Assembly: GCA_963816955.1 (NCBI GenBank)
Contig: CAWFME010000007.1
Location: 332,292 to 396,291 of the forward strand
Direction: 5' to 3'
Source of the DNA: DATFQI01 sp963816955
Lineage (GTDB): Bacteria > Actinomycetota > Thermoleophilia > Solirubrobacterales > Solirubrobacteraceae
DNA length: 64,000 nucleotides
A program made the position numbers and the translations under genes. The notes beneath the pieces are model-generated. The model worked only from the letters and a program-made list of their open reading frames with translations. It had not been told where the DNA came from and did not search any database. Positions 34,111 to 48,070 of the stretch are shown piece by piece. Each line of letters starts with the position of its first letter. Within the stretch, counting starts at the first letter, position 1.

Positions 34111-34732
34111 CTACGGGCACCGGCCCTTGGTGCGCCGGTAGATCGCGTGCGCGCCGGTCGCCAGCGGGCCGTCGAACGGGCCGGTGGTGTCCTGGCCGAG
34201 GATCATCAGGCAGCGCCCTTGGACCCAGAAGATGTTGCCGACGATGTGGGCGCCCTTGGACGTCGACCAACCGCGCGCGCCCGGGATGCCGGGGACGATG
34301 AAACGGCGGAGCTTCCCGGCGCCGGGCATGTGGCTGCGGATGTAGCCTTCGCGCTGCTCCTGCGCCAGCCACTGCCTCGCGCCCTGCGCGCTGGCGAAGA
34401 GGGTCATGCTGGTGACTCCGCGCGAGTTGGGGCCTTCGGTCGGCTGGTTGGTGGCCGGTCCCATCCCGGCGCTGCGCATCCGGCGCAGCTCCGCCTTCGT
34501 CAGGCGGGCGTTCTCCGCGAACGTCTCCGCGTCCTCGGTGAAGACGCTCTCGACGCGGCGGAAGCCGGGCTGCTCGCCGTCGCGCAGCAGGAACCGCGTG
34601 AAGTCCGACCTTGTCGTGGCGCGCGGTCGCCTTCGCCGTGTCGGGCGCGGACTCCCCGCATCCGCTTGCCATGAGCGCGCCTCCGGCGAGCGCGACAACC
34701 AGTCCGGCCGTGATGTGCTTGTGACGGGTCAT
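34111..34732 (-). pseudogene. Lipoprotein of unknown function, one frameshift
   Basis: The start 'MTRHKHITAGLVVALAGGAL' with lipobox ASGC (Cys25) leads to 'ESAPDTAKATARHDK', then the frame changes near 34612. The rest is 'SDFTRFLLRDGEQPGFRRVE', 'FTEDAETFAENARLTKAELR', 'SMTLFASAQGARQWLAQEQR', 'GAHIVGNIFWVQGRCLMILG' and 'YRRTKGRCP'. This is a mixed alpha/beta extracytoplasmic domain of about 165 residues. I do not recognise the family. It is upstream of, and on the same strand as, the ABC exporter genes, which may handle it; that is inference. Confidence 0.6.
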
Positions 34733-34838
34733 GCCGACGATCCTCCGCCGCCGCCCGCGACTGCGATATGGGCCCATCGGGGCCGGTGTCGTTACCCGGG
34801 GGGAAGGCTGGTCTTACGCTCAGGTCAGGGTGGGAGGG

Positions 34839-39656
<4,818 letters not shown>

Positions 39657-39693
39657 CGCGCCGCTGCTCCAGCGGCGTAGGCTTGACGCCACG

Positions 39694-40294
39694 GTGGCCC
39701 CGCAGATCGAGGTGATCTCCGGCGTGCGCAGCTGGCGGATCCCGCTGGAGGCTGACCGCGTGACGATCGGCAAGGCGCCCGAGAACGACGTGCCGCTCGA
39801 GGACGACCCGACCGCGAGCCGCCTGCACGCCGTCCTGGAGCGCTTCGCCGCGGGCTGGTGCGTCAGCGACCTCGGGTCGTCGAACGGCACGTCGGTCAAC
39901 GGCGAGCGCATCTGGTCCTCGCACCGGCTCCAGCACGGCGACGAGATCCGCATCGGGCAGACCCGGCTGCGTGTTCCACGACCCGCTGGCCGCCGGCGCC
40001 ACGGTGACGCAGGCCGACGAGGCGCCGCCGTCGCTGACCGCGCGCGAACGCGACGTCCTCCTCGCGCTGTGCCGCCCGCTGCTGGACCGCGACATGTTCA
40101 CCGAGCCGGCGTCGACGCAGGCGATCGCCGAGGAGCTCGTCATCACGCAGGCCGCCGTCAAGCAGCACCTGGCGAACCTGTACGACAAGTTCGACGTCGG
40201 CGCCGAGGGCTCGCGCCGGGCGCGGCTCGCCAACGAGGCGCTGCGCCGCGGCGCCATCTCCCTCACGCAGCTGCGCGACTCAGCGAGCGAGTAG
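39694..40294 (+). pseudogene. FHA-domain protein with HTH, one frameshift
   Basis: FHA domain at residues about 5-95: 'DRVTIGKAPENDVPLEDDPT', 'SRLHAVLERF', 'VSDLGSSNGTSVNGERIW', which are the phosphothreonine-binding loops. After 'GQTRLRV' near 39970 the frame changes and continues 'FHDPLAAGATVTQADEAPPS', then a LuxR-like HTH 'LTARERDVLLALCRPLLDRD', 'TQAAVKQHLANLYDKFDV'. One missing G explains the break. TAGGCT at 39678-39683 is a plausible -10 for an almost leaderless start. It shares its promoter region with the divergent Ser/Thr kinase gene and is its natural reader. Confidence 0.78.
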
Positions 40295-40362
40295 GTCACG
40301 ACCGAGACTCTCCCCGTCACTCAGGCCACGAGAGCGATCATCTTCGATCCTGCGACGGCCGT

Positions 40363-41437
40363 CTAACTGCGGCTTGCTGCGGCGAGCTGCACCGTGACGC
40401 AGAGGCCGCCGGCGGCCCGGGGGGTGAGGGTGAGGGTTCCGTCGTGGGCTTCGGTGATGCTCTTGACGATCGCCAGGCCGAGGCCGACGCCTGCGTGCTC
40501 GGTGCGGATGCGTTCGGTGCCGCGGCGGAACGGCTCGACGAGCGTGGCGACCAGTTGCGGGTTGAGCGTTTTGCCGGTGTTCTCGACGGTCAGCTCCACG
40601 CTCTCGGGGTGAGCGCTGGTCGTGACCCGCACGGCACCGCCTTCGGGCAGGTTGTGGACGATCGCGTTGTGCACGAGGTTCGTCGCCACCTGCAGCAGGA
40701 GCGCGGGTGAGCCGAGGGCGGGGGCCGCGTCACCGGAGGTCTCGATGGTGAGGCCGCGCTCCTCCGCGAAGGGGAGGAGCGTCTCGGTGGCTTCCTCCGC
40801 TATCAGGGAGAGGTCGACGGCTTCCCGGACGAAGGACCGCTGGTCGGCGCGGCTGAGCAGGAGCAGCGCCTCGGTGAGGTCGATCGCCCTCGTGTTGACG
40901 ACGTGGAGGCGGTCGACGAGTGCCCCGTTGTCGCGGTTCGGATCCTTGCGGGCCACTTCGAGCAGCGTCTGCGTGACCGCCAGCGGTGTGCGCAGCTCGT
41001 GGGAGGCGTTGGCTGCGAAGCGCTGCTGTTCGGCGACGTGCGCTTCGAGCCGCGCGAGCATGGTGTCGAAGGCGTCGGCGAGCTCGCGGAACTCGTCTTC
41101 GCGGCCCGGCAGGCGGATCCGGTGGGCGAGCGATCCGGTCGCGGCCGTGCGCGTGGCGTCCGTGATCCGGGCCAGGGGGGCGAGCATCCGGCCGGCGATC
41201 AACCAACCGCCCAGGAGACCGAACGCCAGCAGGAACACGAGCATCGCGGCCGCCCTCGGAGCGAACGCGCGAAGGAGGTCGGAGCGGTTGGGAACGAGCC
41301 CGGCTCCGACGATCGCGCGGTCGGGCACGTAGCGCAGGAGGAACACCCACACGACGGCGAGCAGCAGGGCGCCGGCGAGCATGAGGAAGCCGGCGTAGCT
41401 GAGGGTGAGCTTGAGGCGAACGCTCAAGCCGGGGGCC

Positions 41438-41445
<8 letters not shown>
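40363..41445 (-). CDS. Sensor histidine kinase, OmpR/VanS-type
   Basis: 360 aa. Helices at about residues 15-37 and 64-85 enclose a very short extracytoplasmic loop, so sensing is intramembrane or by a partner. HAMP at about 85-135 ('GRMLAPLARITDATRTAATG'), HisKA 'QQRFAANASHELRTPLAVTQ' with phosphoacceptor His about 153, N box 'ATNLVHNAIVHN', G box 'GVGLGLAIVKSI'. Overlaps the end of the response regulator gene upstream. With the VanY-like gene opposite it resembles actinobacterial VanRS pairs, but no vanHAX is in the window. Confidence 0.9.
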
Positions 41446-42109
<664 letters not shown>

Positions 42110-42129
42110 GCCCCGATGCTAGGGCCGGC

Positions 42130-42161
42130 GCATATCGCCGGCATATCGAAAACCGCATACG
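42130..42161. promoter_or_regulatory. Direct repeats GCATATCG (x2, 11-bp step) plus GCATACG
   Basis: GCATATCG at 42130-42137 and 42141-42148 are spaced by 11 bases, one helical turn, as bound by OmpR-family dimers; a related GCATACG lies at 42155-42161. They sit between the divergent response regulator and carboxypeptidase genes and could control both. Confidence 0.6.
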
Positions 42162-42194
42162 TGCCGGCAACGCCACGCCGCGTTCACTGGCGGC

Positions 42195-42794
42195 GTGAGG
42201 AACCGCAAGACCCGTCTCGCCGGCATGCTCATCGTCATCGCGGCGATCGCCGCAGCCCTCGGCTTTCAGATGCCGGCGTCCTCGTCGCCGCCGGCGGCAT
42301 CACCCGTCGACCGCCCTCGCCACGAGCACCGGGCTGCGCTCGGCGAGGCCGGCGGCGCCCTCCCTGACGGCGCGACGGTCTTCGATGACGAGCTCCCTGG
42401 CGTGGCCAAGCTCGACTCCGACCTGATCGGTGCCCTGCGCCAGGCAGCCGGCGATGCCGCCGCCGCCGGGATCGAGCTCTCCGTCGACAGCGGTTGGCGT
42501 TCCCCGGCCTACCAGGAGCAGCTCCTCCGCGACGCGGTCGCGAAGTACGGCTCGGAAGAGGAAGCGGCCCGCTGGGTGGCCGCCCCCGACCGGTCTGCCC
42601 ACGTGTCGGGCGACGCGGTCGACGTCGGGCCCGCCGGTGCCGCGTGGCTGTCCGAGCACGGCGCCGCATACGGCCTGTGCCAGATCTACGGCAACGAGCC
42701 CTGGCACTACGAACGGCGCCCCGACGCGGGCGAGCACGGCTGCCCTCCCGTGTACGCCGACCCGACGCACGACCCGAGGATGGTCGCCGGCTGA
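42195..42794 (+). CDS. VanY-like D-alanyl-D-alanine carboxypeptidase
   Basis: 199 aa from GTG. N-terminal hydrophobic segment 'AGMLIVIAAIAAALGF' acts as signal or anchor. Zinc peptidase motifs: 'SVDSGWRSPAYQEQLL' (R102), 'SAHVSGDAVDVG' with zinc ligands H136 and D143, and 'EPWHYE' with E173 base/H171 ligand. It should remove the terminal D-Ala of peptidoglycan stems. Divergent to, and probably controlled by, the two-component pair. This M15-type enzyme alone suggests wall remodelling rather than full glycopeptide resistance. Confidence 0.9.
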   Translation: MRNRKTRLAGMLIVIAAIAAALGFQMPASSSPPAASPVDRPRHEHRAALGEAGGALPDGATVFDDELPGVAKLDSDLIGALRQAAGDAAAAGIELSVDSGWRSPAYQEQLLRDAVAKYGSEEEAARWVAAPDRSAHVSGDAVDVGPAGAAWLSEHGAAYGLCQIYGNEPWHYERRPDAGEHGCPPVYADPTHDPRMVAG

Positions 42795-42816
42795 CGGGGT
42801 GCGGCGAGCCGTAGCG

Positions 42817-42840
42817 CCCGCGGCGGGGTGGCTCCGCGGG
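42817..42840 (+). terminator. Hairpin after the carboxypeptidase gene
   Basis: CCCGCGG (42817-42823) pairs with CCGCGGG (42834-42840) around a 10-base loop, 22 bases after the stop. No T-run follows, common in this GC range. Stem strength and place support a terminator. Confidence 0.45.
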
Positions 42841-42856
42841 ATACGCCTGCTTGCCC

Positions 42857-42894
42857 CCGCCCCGGGGCGGCCGCGCGGTGGGAGGGTTCTCCCA
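42857..42894 (+). promoter_or_regulatory. Two hairpins in the leader of the mini-ORFs
   Basis: A perfect 14-bp palindrome CCGCCCCGGGGCGG (42857-42870) is followed by TGGGAG-GGTT-CTCCCA (42879-42894), a 6-bp stem with a 4-base loop ending 25 bases before the first mini-ORF ATG. They could be a leader structure or part of a terminator for the upstream gene. Confidence 0.35.
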
Positions 42895-42919
42895 TCGCAC
42901 CAACCCACCAGGCGATCAG

Positions 42920-43009
42920 ATGAACACCTCCCTCCTCCACATCACTCATGCGAACGCCGTCTCCGCCGAGCGGCTGGCCGTCCGTCGCAACCTGCGCTGG
43001 AGCAAGTAG
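42920..43009 (+). CDS. Mini-ORF A, 29 aa
   Basis: ATG-initiated peptide 'MNTSLLHITHANAVSAERLA' followed by VRRNLRWSK and TAG. The next mini-ORF starts two bases later, so translation would be coupled. The C-terminal half is amphipathic and basic. Only a poor ribosome-binding site (GGCGA) is visible. No homologue recognised. Support: coupling, hairpins before, strong terminator after. Confidence 0.4.
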   Translation: MNTSLLHITHANAVSAERLAVRRNLRWSK

Positions 43010-43011
43010 TC

Positions 43012-43140
43012 ATGCGCTCCTTCGCCCCGACGGGCTCCCGGTCCGGCTCGCGTCTCGCCGAGACGCACATCTACGCGACCCCGGTCGTTCGCGAGCAGCC
43101 GCGCCCCACCCTCACCGGGCTCGGCGGCTCCGCCTGGTAG
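43012..43140 (+). CDS. Mini-ORF B, 42 aa
   Basis: Encodes 'MRSFAPTGSRSGSRLAETHI' then YATPVVREQPRPTLTGLGGSAW and stop. A basic, serine-rich front half is followed by a proline-containing hydrophobic end 'GLGGSAW', a leader/core-like layout. No RiPP maturation genes lie nearby. It starts two bases after mini-ORF A and ends 11 bases before a strong terminator. Function unknown. Confidence 0.4.
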   Translation: MRSFAPTGSRSGSRLAETHIYATPVVREQPRPTLTGLGGSAW

Positions 43141-43151
43141 CACCCACGTCC

Positions 43152-43197
43152 GGCGGCCCCCGGCGGCTCCCCTCGAAAGGGGCCGGCGGGGGCCGCC
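43152..43197. terminator. Strong bidirectional terminator hairpin
   Basis: GGCGGCCCCC (43152-43161) pairs perfectly with GGGGGCCGCC (43188-43197), with an inner CCCCT-CGAA-AGGGG stem. It lies between the convergent mini-ORF B (stop 43140) and the SIS gene (stop 43204), serving both strands. Confidence 0.75.
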
Positions 43198-43203
43198 GCT
43201 CGT

Positions 43204-44151
43204 TCAGAACCCGAGTGCCTCGAAGGCCGCCTCGCGACGGGGGTCCTCCTCGTAGCGGAAGCGGTCCGGGCTGACGCCGCGAGCCTCGGCCAGCTCCAGT
43301 GCGATCCGCTGCACCACGACGGTGAGCGGGAACACGGACAGAGCTTCGCCGAGCTCTCGCTGCGCGAAGCGTGCGACCTTCGCGCCCGTGACCTCGACCG
43401 CGGCGGCGATCGCCTCCGTGCGGTCGGCCATGGGGCCGCCGCCGTCGAGCACCACGAGCGTGTCCTGCTCGTCGAGCGCGACGCTCGGCCCGTGGAAGAA
43501 CTGCTCCGAGGAGAGCCCTTCGGCGGCGACGTAGGAGGCCTCGCGGATCTTCAGCGCTCCCTCCTGGGCGGTCCAGCCGTTCGGTCCGGCGCCGATCAGC
43601 TCGACGAGGCGGGTCGGCACCTCGACCAGCGGACCGGGCAGATCGAGCACGGCGGCGACCCGCTCCGGAACGGCGTCGAGCGGGCCGAGCTGGGCGCCGA
43701 GGTGGGAGGCGATCTGCGCGAGCACCAGCATCGCGGCGGTGTGGCTCGCGGTGTAGGCGTAGGACTGCTCAGCCGCAACCGTCTCGATGTCGCCGCCGTT
43801 GCCGATGCCCGAGATGTGCACCGCCTCGGCGCCGGCCTCGCGTGACCGCTCGAGCATCGTCATCGAGTAGCCCGTGCCGCCGGTATGGCTGAGCACGATC
43901 ACGCCCTCGGCAGGGTCGATGGCTCGTGCGTAGGGCGCGACGTCGGCGGCGTGCAGCGCCTCGGCCTCGATCCCGGCTTCGCGCAGGAACCAAGCGCCGT
44001 GATGCGCGGCGTGCCAGCTGGTGCCGATTCCGATCAGCCGCAGGCGGCGCCCGGCCAGGCGGTCGGCCGCCGCCTGGGCCGGACCGTCGTCGGCGAGCAG
44101 CCGGGCGAGCTCGCCCGGCTGCGACTGCATGGCTTTCCGCATCTTCGACAT
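43204..44151 (-). CDS. SIS-domain sugar isomerase/deaminase-like protein
   Basis: 315 aa with two SIS domains as in the isomerase half of GlmS or AgaS/FrlB-type enzymes, but no glutaminase domain. First SIS: 'RLIGIGTSWHAAHHGAWFLR', 'GVIVLSHTGGTGYSMTMLER'. Second: 'VELIGAGPNGWTAQEGALKI', 'EGLSSEQFFHGPSVALDEQD', 'VVQRIALELAEARGVSPDRF'. Opens 'MSKMRKAMQSQPGELARLLA', like GlmS family EI.EQP.. segments. Probably acts on an amino-sugar phosphate. Six bases separate it from the deaminase gene upstream, same operon. Confidence 0.85.
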   Translation of the reverse strand: MSKMRKAMQSQPGELARLLADDGPAQAAADRLAGRRLRLIGIGTSWHAAHHGAWFLREAGIEAEALHAADVAPYARAIDPAEGVIVLSHTGGTGYSMTMLERSREAGAEAVHISGIGNGGDIETVAAEQSYAYTASHTAAMLVLAQIASHLGAQLGPLDAVPERVAAVLDLPGPLVEVPTRLVELIGAGPNGWTAQEGALKIREASYVAAEGLSSEQFFHGPSVALDEQDTLVVLDGGGPMADRTEAIAAAVEVTGAKVARFAQRELGEALSVFPLTVVVQRIALELAEARGVSPDRFRYEEDPRREAAFEALGF

Positions 44152-44157
44152 GGCGCG

Positions 44158-44595
44158 CTAGTCGTAGTAGCCGTCGATCGGAACCCTGGCCTCGTCGAAC
44201 AGCGCCGGCCCTTCGTAGGACACCTCGGCAGCGTCCGGGCTCGCCGACCCGGGCGGCTTGAGGCCCGCGAACTGCTCGCCGGAGAGCGCGAAGACCACGC
44301 GCCCCAGGCCCGACCGCGCGATGGCGCCCCTGCACATCGGGCACGGCTCCGTGCTCGTGTACATCGTCGTCCGGGCCGCCACCCCGCGCTCGAGGTGGCG
44401 CGACGCCCAGAGCGCCGTCTTCAGCTCCGGATGGGCGGTGATGTCGTTCCCCGTCACGACCGTGTTGCGAGCCTCGACCAGCACGTCGCCGTCGGGTCCG
44501 ACCAGCAGGGACCCGAACGGCATGTCACCGGCGGAGCGCGCCTCGGCGGCCAGCTCGATCGCCCTGCGAAGGTGGTGTTCGTACGCCTGGGTCAT
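44158..44595 (-). CDS. Nucleoside/guanine deaminase-type zinc enzyme
   Basis: 145 aa of the cytidine deaminase superfamily. Zinc/catalytic motif 'DITAHPELKTAL' (HPE in place of HAE, as in guanine deaminase-like proteins) and 'TSTEPCPMCRGAI' (PCxxC). 'GDMPFGSLLVGPDGDVLVEA' is the substrate loop region. Should hydrolytically deaminate a free base or nucleoside; exact substrate not readable. Same operon as the SIS gene. Confidence 0.88.
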   Translation of the reverse strand: MTQAYEHHLRRAIELAAEARSAGDMPFGSLLVGPDGDVLVEARNTVVTGNDITAHPELKTALWASRHLERGVAARTTMYTSTEPCPMCRGAIARSGLGRVVFALSGEQFAGLKPPGSASPDAAEVSYEGPALFDEARVPIDGYYD

Positions 44596-44630
44596 GCTGA
44601 ATCCATACCGGTCGATGGGGGCGAGTGCGG

Positions 44631-46325
44631 CTACGAGCGGCGGCGCATGGTGATCGTGCGGCGCACGGCCTTCTGGCCGGTCATCGTGAGGGTCAGCCGC
44701 ACGGCCAGCTTGCGCTTGCGCGCGAGCAGCCGGCGGCCGGGCTTAGTGAGCTTGACCTTGACCTTGCGCGTCGCGCCCGCGGGGACGGTGAAGCGCGCGC
44801 GGCCGAGCGCCACCCGCCGCGCCTTCGCGGTGGCGAACGCCTTGGCCGTCTCGGCGCGCAGGGAGCCCGCGCAGGCTTTGGTTCCCGTGCACTTCACGGG
44901 GACGGCGAAGCTCCTCGCGCCGCCGGGCAGCGGGATCGTGGCGTCGCCCGGGAGCGAGGAGCGGTTGCTGCCGCCCCCGCCCGAGGGGAGGCTCTGGCCG
45001 GACGGCGGATCGCTCGAGCCGCCGCCGCCCGTGTTGATGCCGGTGCTCGGTGTGTTGTGGATGGGTCCTGGATCGGGCGGTTCCTCGGCCGCGAAGCCGC
45101 GGCCGGCCCACACCTGGAACGCGTCGTCGGCGAAGTGGTCGGCGTGCCAGGTCGCCAGGAAGGTCTTCGCGACCGCGCCGTAGGCCACGGACGGCGCCTC
45201 GGAGTCATAAGCGCTGTCGCCCACGACGCCGAGCTTGGACATCCGCGTCGCCTGCTCGCCGAGCTTGTGGCCGTTCGAGTCGATCCGGCGGCCGTAGATC
45301 TCATACTCGTCGCCGCCCACCTCCCGGCCGTTGCCCGACCACACGACCATCCACTCCTGCCCGTCGGGGTTGTAGGCCACGGCCGGCTCGTGCGCGGGGA
45401 AGTCCTCGAGGTCGGAGACCTCGATCTCGCCCTGGAGCACGGCACGCTCGCCCGTGGCGCGCACCCGCCGTGCCCGGATCTGGGAGCCGACGTCGTAGGT
45501 CACGAGCCATTCCTCGGTGGTGCTGTTGTAGGCGACCGCCGGATCCGACGAGCCCAGGCCCGTGGAGATCTGGAAGTCGTCCCGCCGGATGCCGTCGCTG
45601 CCGTGGACCTCGGCCTGGATCTGGCCCCAGATCTCCGTGCCCTGCTCCCAGACCATGAGGTGCTCCGCATGGTCGTTGTCGCCCCAGGCGATCGCCGGGT
45701 CGCGCGCCGGTGGGCCGGCCTGGGAGATCTGCTCGTAGTCGAGCATGTTGGCGTCCATGAAGCCGCCCTGGGAGAAGATCTTGCGGTGGATCTCGACGTC
45801 GCCGTCCCCGAGGGGGTCGTGTGACCACAGCGCCCAGATCCCGCGCCCGAAGGCAGCGGCGATGTCGGGGTGGGTGGCGTCGGCCGCTGCGCGCTGCTCC
45901 GGGGTGCCATCCTCCTCAGAGATGAGGGTCGGCGAGCCGAGGTCGCCGAGCGTCGTGCCGCGCAGGCGGCGGGCGATGATGCTCGAGGACCCGTCGCCGC
46001 CGAGCGCCGACCACGTCACGAAGTAGATATCGAACTGCGGGACCCAGGTGACAGCCGGGTCGTGCATCTCCGGCGCGTCGGCGATCTTGCGGGCGTTCCC
46101 GACCGGGTCGCCGTCGCCGTCGAGGTGGCGCACGTAGATACCCTTGCCGCCGAAGCCGGTCTCGCCCACGTAGGCGACGACGAACGTGTCGTTCTTCTCG
46201 TTGTAGGCGATGTCCGCGTCGACGGCGGGCTGCTGGGAGACCTGCACCTGGTCCTCCAGGGGCAGGGCAAAGGCCGGCGCGGCGAACGCGAGCGCGAGCA
46301 GGATCCCGCCGAGGACGACCTTCAC
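44631..46325 (-). CDS. Secreted beta-propeller-like protein with basic C-terminal module
   Basis: 564 aa, signal peptide 'VVLGGILLALAFAAPAFA'. Residues 25-410 contain repeated units of about 55-65 aa of the form 'DPAVTWVPQFDIYFVTWSA', 'DPAIAWGDNDHAEHLMVWEQ', 'DPAVAYNSTTEEWLVTYDVG', 'EPAVAYNPDGQEWMVVWSGN', consistent with a six- or seven-bladed propeller. A Gly/Ser linker (about 415-450) leads to a beta domain 'PLPGGARSFAVPVKCTGTKA' and a tail rich in RK. No catalytic residues are evident. Likely a wall-bound binding protein. Confidence 0.75.
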   Translation of the reverse strand: MKVVLGGILLALAFAAPAFALPLEDQVQVSQQPAVDADIAYNEKNDTFVVAYVGETGFGGKGIYVRHLDGDGDPVGNARKIADAPEMHDPAVTWVPQFDIYFVTWSALGGDGSSSIIARRLRGTTLGDLGSPTLISEEDGTPEQRAAADATHPDIAAAFGRGIWALWSHDPLGDGDVEIHRKIFSQGGFMDANMLDYEQISQAGPPARDPAIAWGDNDHAEHLMVWEQGTEIWGQIQAEVHGSDGIRRDDFQISTGLGSSDPAVAYNSTTEEWLVTYDVGSQIRARRVRATGERAVLQGEIEVSDLEDFPAHEPAVAYNPDGQEWMVVWSGNGREVGGDEYEIYGRRIDSNGHKLGEQATRMSKLGVVGDSAYDSEAPSVAYGAVAKTFLATWHADHFADDAFQVWAGRGFAAEEPPDPGPIHNTPSTGINTGGGGSSDPPSGQSLPSGGGGSNRSSLPGDATIPLPGGARSFAVPVKCTGTKACAGSLRAETAKAFATAKARRVALGRARFTVPAGATRKVKVKLTKPGRRLLARKRKLAVRLTLTMTGQKAVRRTITMRRRS

Positions 46326-46386
46326 GGCGCGACCCTACGTGAAACCGGAGTGTCGCGGGGATTTCATCGACCGGGCGCCAGCCGGA

Positions 46387-46577
46387 TCAACCCAGGCGGG
46401 CGGGTGTCCCTCGCTCAGGGTGGGCGTAGCGCGTCTGGAAGGCCGGCGAGCGCGGGCCGTCGGACAGCATGCACATGGCGAGGACGAGACCCACGGGGTG
46501 AGCTCCGCCGGCGAGCTGCCGTGAGCGACCGTCGCCCCGGCGAGCAGTCCCGCGAGCGTGCCGATCACCGTCCACAC
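46387..46577 (-). pseudogene. Possible small membrane protein, one frameshift
   Basis: The frame starts 'MWTVIGTLAGLLAGATVAHG', a good membrane helix. Near 46515 the better continuation shifts frame to 'LAGGAHPVGLVLAMCMLSDG' and 'PRSPAFQTRYAHPERGTPAR', giving a second helix and a polar tail. With one indel this would be a two-helix protein of about 63 aa. Based on hydrophobicity only; no family recognised. Confidence 0.35.
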
Positions 46578-46650
46578 GGCGCGATCCTCTCAGGACACCG
46601 ACGCCTCTCGGATGCGGCGGCATAGGCCACGCGAGTAGGCTCGGTCTCAC

Positions 46651-46965
46651 ATGCTCAAGACGTTCCGAGAAGGACAGCTCGTAACCCTCGCCACCGAGGA
46701 CGGCGGCGTGGACGGAGTCGTGGCCCACGTCGCGAGCCTCGTGAAGGTCGAGGTCGCCGTGGAGCAGGCCGACGGCGATCCGGTGTTCCGGACCGTGCAC
46801 CCGAAGTCGCTCACGCCGCGCGACGAGCCCGGGCCGGCCGACGAGGCGCTGCGGCGCGTGATCCACCGCGCGGCGGCCCCGGGCCACAGCGCAACGGGTG
46901 GCGCTTCAGGGCGCGGCCGGCAGGCCCACACGCGCGGGGCCGCGCACCGCCCGACAGGCCGGTAG
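46651..46965 (+). CDS. Small basic protein of unknown function
   Basis: 104 aa. 'MLKTFREGQLVTLATEDGGV' and 'VKVEVAVEQADGDPVFRTVH' then PKSLTPRDEPGPADEALRR form an SH3-like beta start and a short helix. The C-terminal 40 residues are a glycine/arginine-rich tail ('GRGRQAHTRGAAHRPTGR') as in nucleic-acid-binding proteins. I associate the pattern with an unnamed Thermoleophilia family. TAGGCT 10 bases before the ATG is a plausible -10, so transcription is nearly leaderless. RNA or DNA binding is inference. Confidence 0.6.
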   Translation: MLKTFREGQLVTLATEDGGVDGVVAHVASLVKVEVAVEQADGDPVFRTVHPKSLTPRDEPGPADEALRRVIHRAAAPGHSATGGASGRGRQAHTRGAAHRPTGR

Positions 46966-46974
46966 CCCCCGTCG

Positions 46975-48051
46975 ATGCGCGTCGCGGTGCTCGGGGCGGG
47001 GAACGGAGGGCTCGCGTCGGCCTTCGACTTCGCGCAGCACGGCCACGAGGTGTCGCTGTACGCGACGCCCGAGTTCGGCACGAACGTGGTGGCGGTGAAG
47101 GCGGCGGGAGGTATCACGGCGAGCGGTGATCTGAAGGGCTTCGCCCCGGTCCGGTACTCCGGGCACGACGCCGCCGAGGCGATGGCCGGCGCCGAGCTCG
47201 TGGTGCTGGTCGGTCCGGCATACGGCACCGATCCGCTCGCCGCGGTGGCCGGACGTCACCTGACCGACGGCATGGCGGTGCTGGTCTGCCCCGGCTCATG
47301 CGCGGGCGCGATCGCGTTCAAGCGCGCGGCGGGCCTCGAGCTCGGCGACACGCGCTGCGTCGTCGGCGAGACGAGCACCCTGCCGTACGCGGTCCGGGTC
47401 ACCGAGCCGGGCGTGGTGAACGTCTTCCTCAAGCTCACGACCGGCGTGTACCTCGCCGGCCTGCCGCGCGCGGGTACGGACCGGCTGTACGACCTCGTCA
47501 AGGACGTGTGGCCGGCGGTCGAGAAGGCCGAGAGCGTCTTCCAGACCACCCTCCAGAACGGCAATCCCGTGATCCACCCGGCGGTCACCCTGCTCAACGC
47601 GGCGCTACTCGAGCGCACCGGCGGGGACTTCCTGTTCTACGAGGAGGGCGTGACCGAGAGCGTCGGGCGGCTGATCGAGGCGGTCGACGAGGAGCGCCAG
47701 GCGATCGCCGCCGCGCTCGGGGTCACGATCCTGTCCGACCCCGCCCTCGGCGTCAGGCAGGGATACATGCGCGAGGAGAACTACTCGACGGGGTACAGCG
47801 CCGCGCCGGGCTTCGAGGGCATCCGCGCGCAGAGCCAGCTGGACCACCGCTACCTGACCGAGGACGTCGGCTACTCCCTGGTCTTCCTGACCGACCTGGC
47901 CGCGCGCCTCGGGGTGCCGACCCCCGTGATGGACGGGCTGGTCACGACCGCGTCGATCGTGCTCGCGCGCGACTTCCGGGGCGAGGCGAAGCGGACGGTC
48001 AGCACGCTCGGCCTCGACGGCCTGTCGCGCGAGCAGCTCTCCGCGCTCTGA
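46975..48051 (+). CDS. NAD/NADP octopine/nopaline dehydrogenase family protein
   Basis: 358 aa. Rossmann motif 'VAVLGAGNGGLASAFDFAQH' at the N-terminus and 'ELVVLVGPAYGTDPLAAVAG' along the NAD domain. The C-terminal domain has 'TLQNGNPVIHPAVTLLNAAL' and 'FLFYEEGVTESVGRLIEAVD', the diagnostic catalytic-His region of opine dehydrogenases. It should couple an amino acid and a 2-oxo acid by reductive condensation, or act on a related 2-hydroxy/imino substrate. Nine bases follow the small basic gene, possibly co-transcribed. Confidence 0.88.
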   Translation: MRVAVLGAGNGGLASAFDFAQHGHEVSLYATPEFGTNVVAVKAAGGITASGDLKGFAPVRYSGHDAAEAMAGAELVVLVGPAYGTDPLAAVAGRHLTDGMAVLVCPGSCAGAIAFKRAAGLELGDTRCVVGETSTLPYAVRVTEPGVVNVFLKLTTGVYLAGLPRAGTDRLYDLVKDVWPAVEKAESVFQTTLQNGNPVIHPAVTLLNAALLERTGGDFLFYEEGVTESVGRLIEAVDEERQAIAAALGVTILSDPALGVRQGYMREENYSTGYSAAPGFEGIRAQSQLDHRYLTEDVGYSLVFLTDLAARLGVPTPVMDGLVTTASIVLARDFRGEAKRTVSTLGLDGLSREQLSAL

Positions 48052-48070
48052 CGCTGACGCATGCGGTCGC

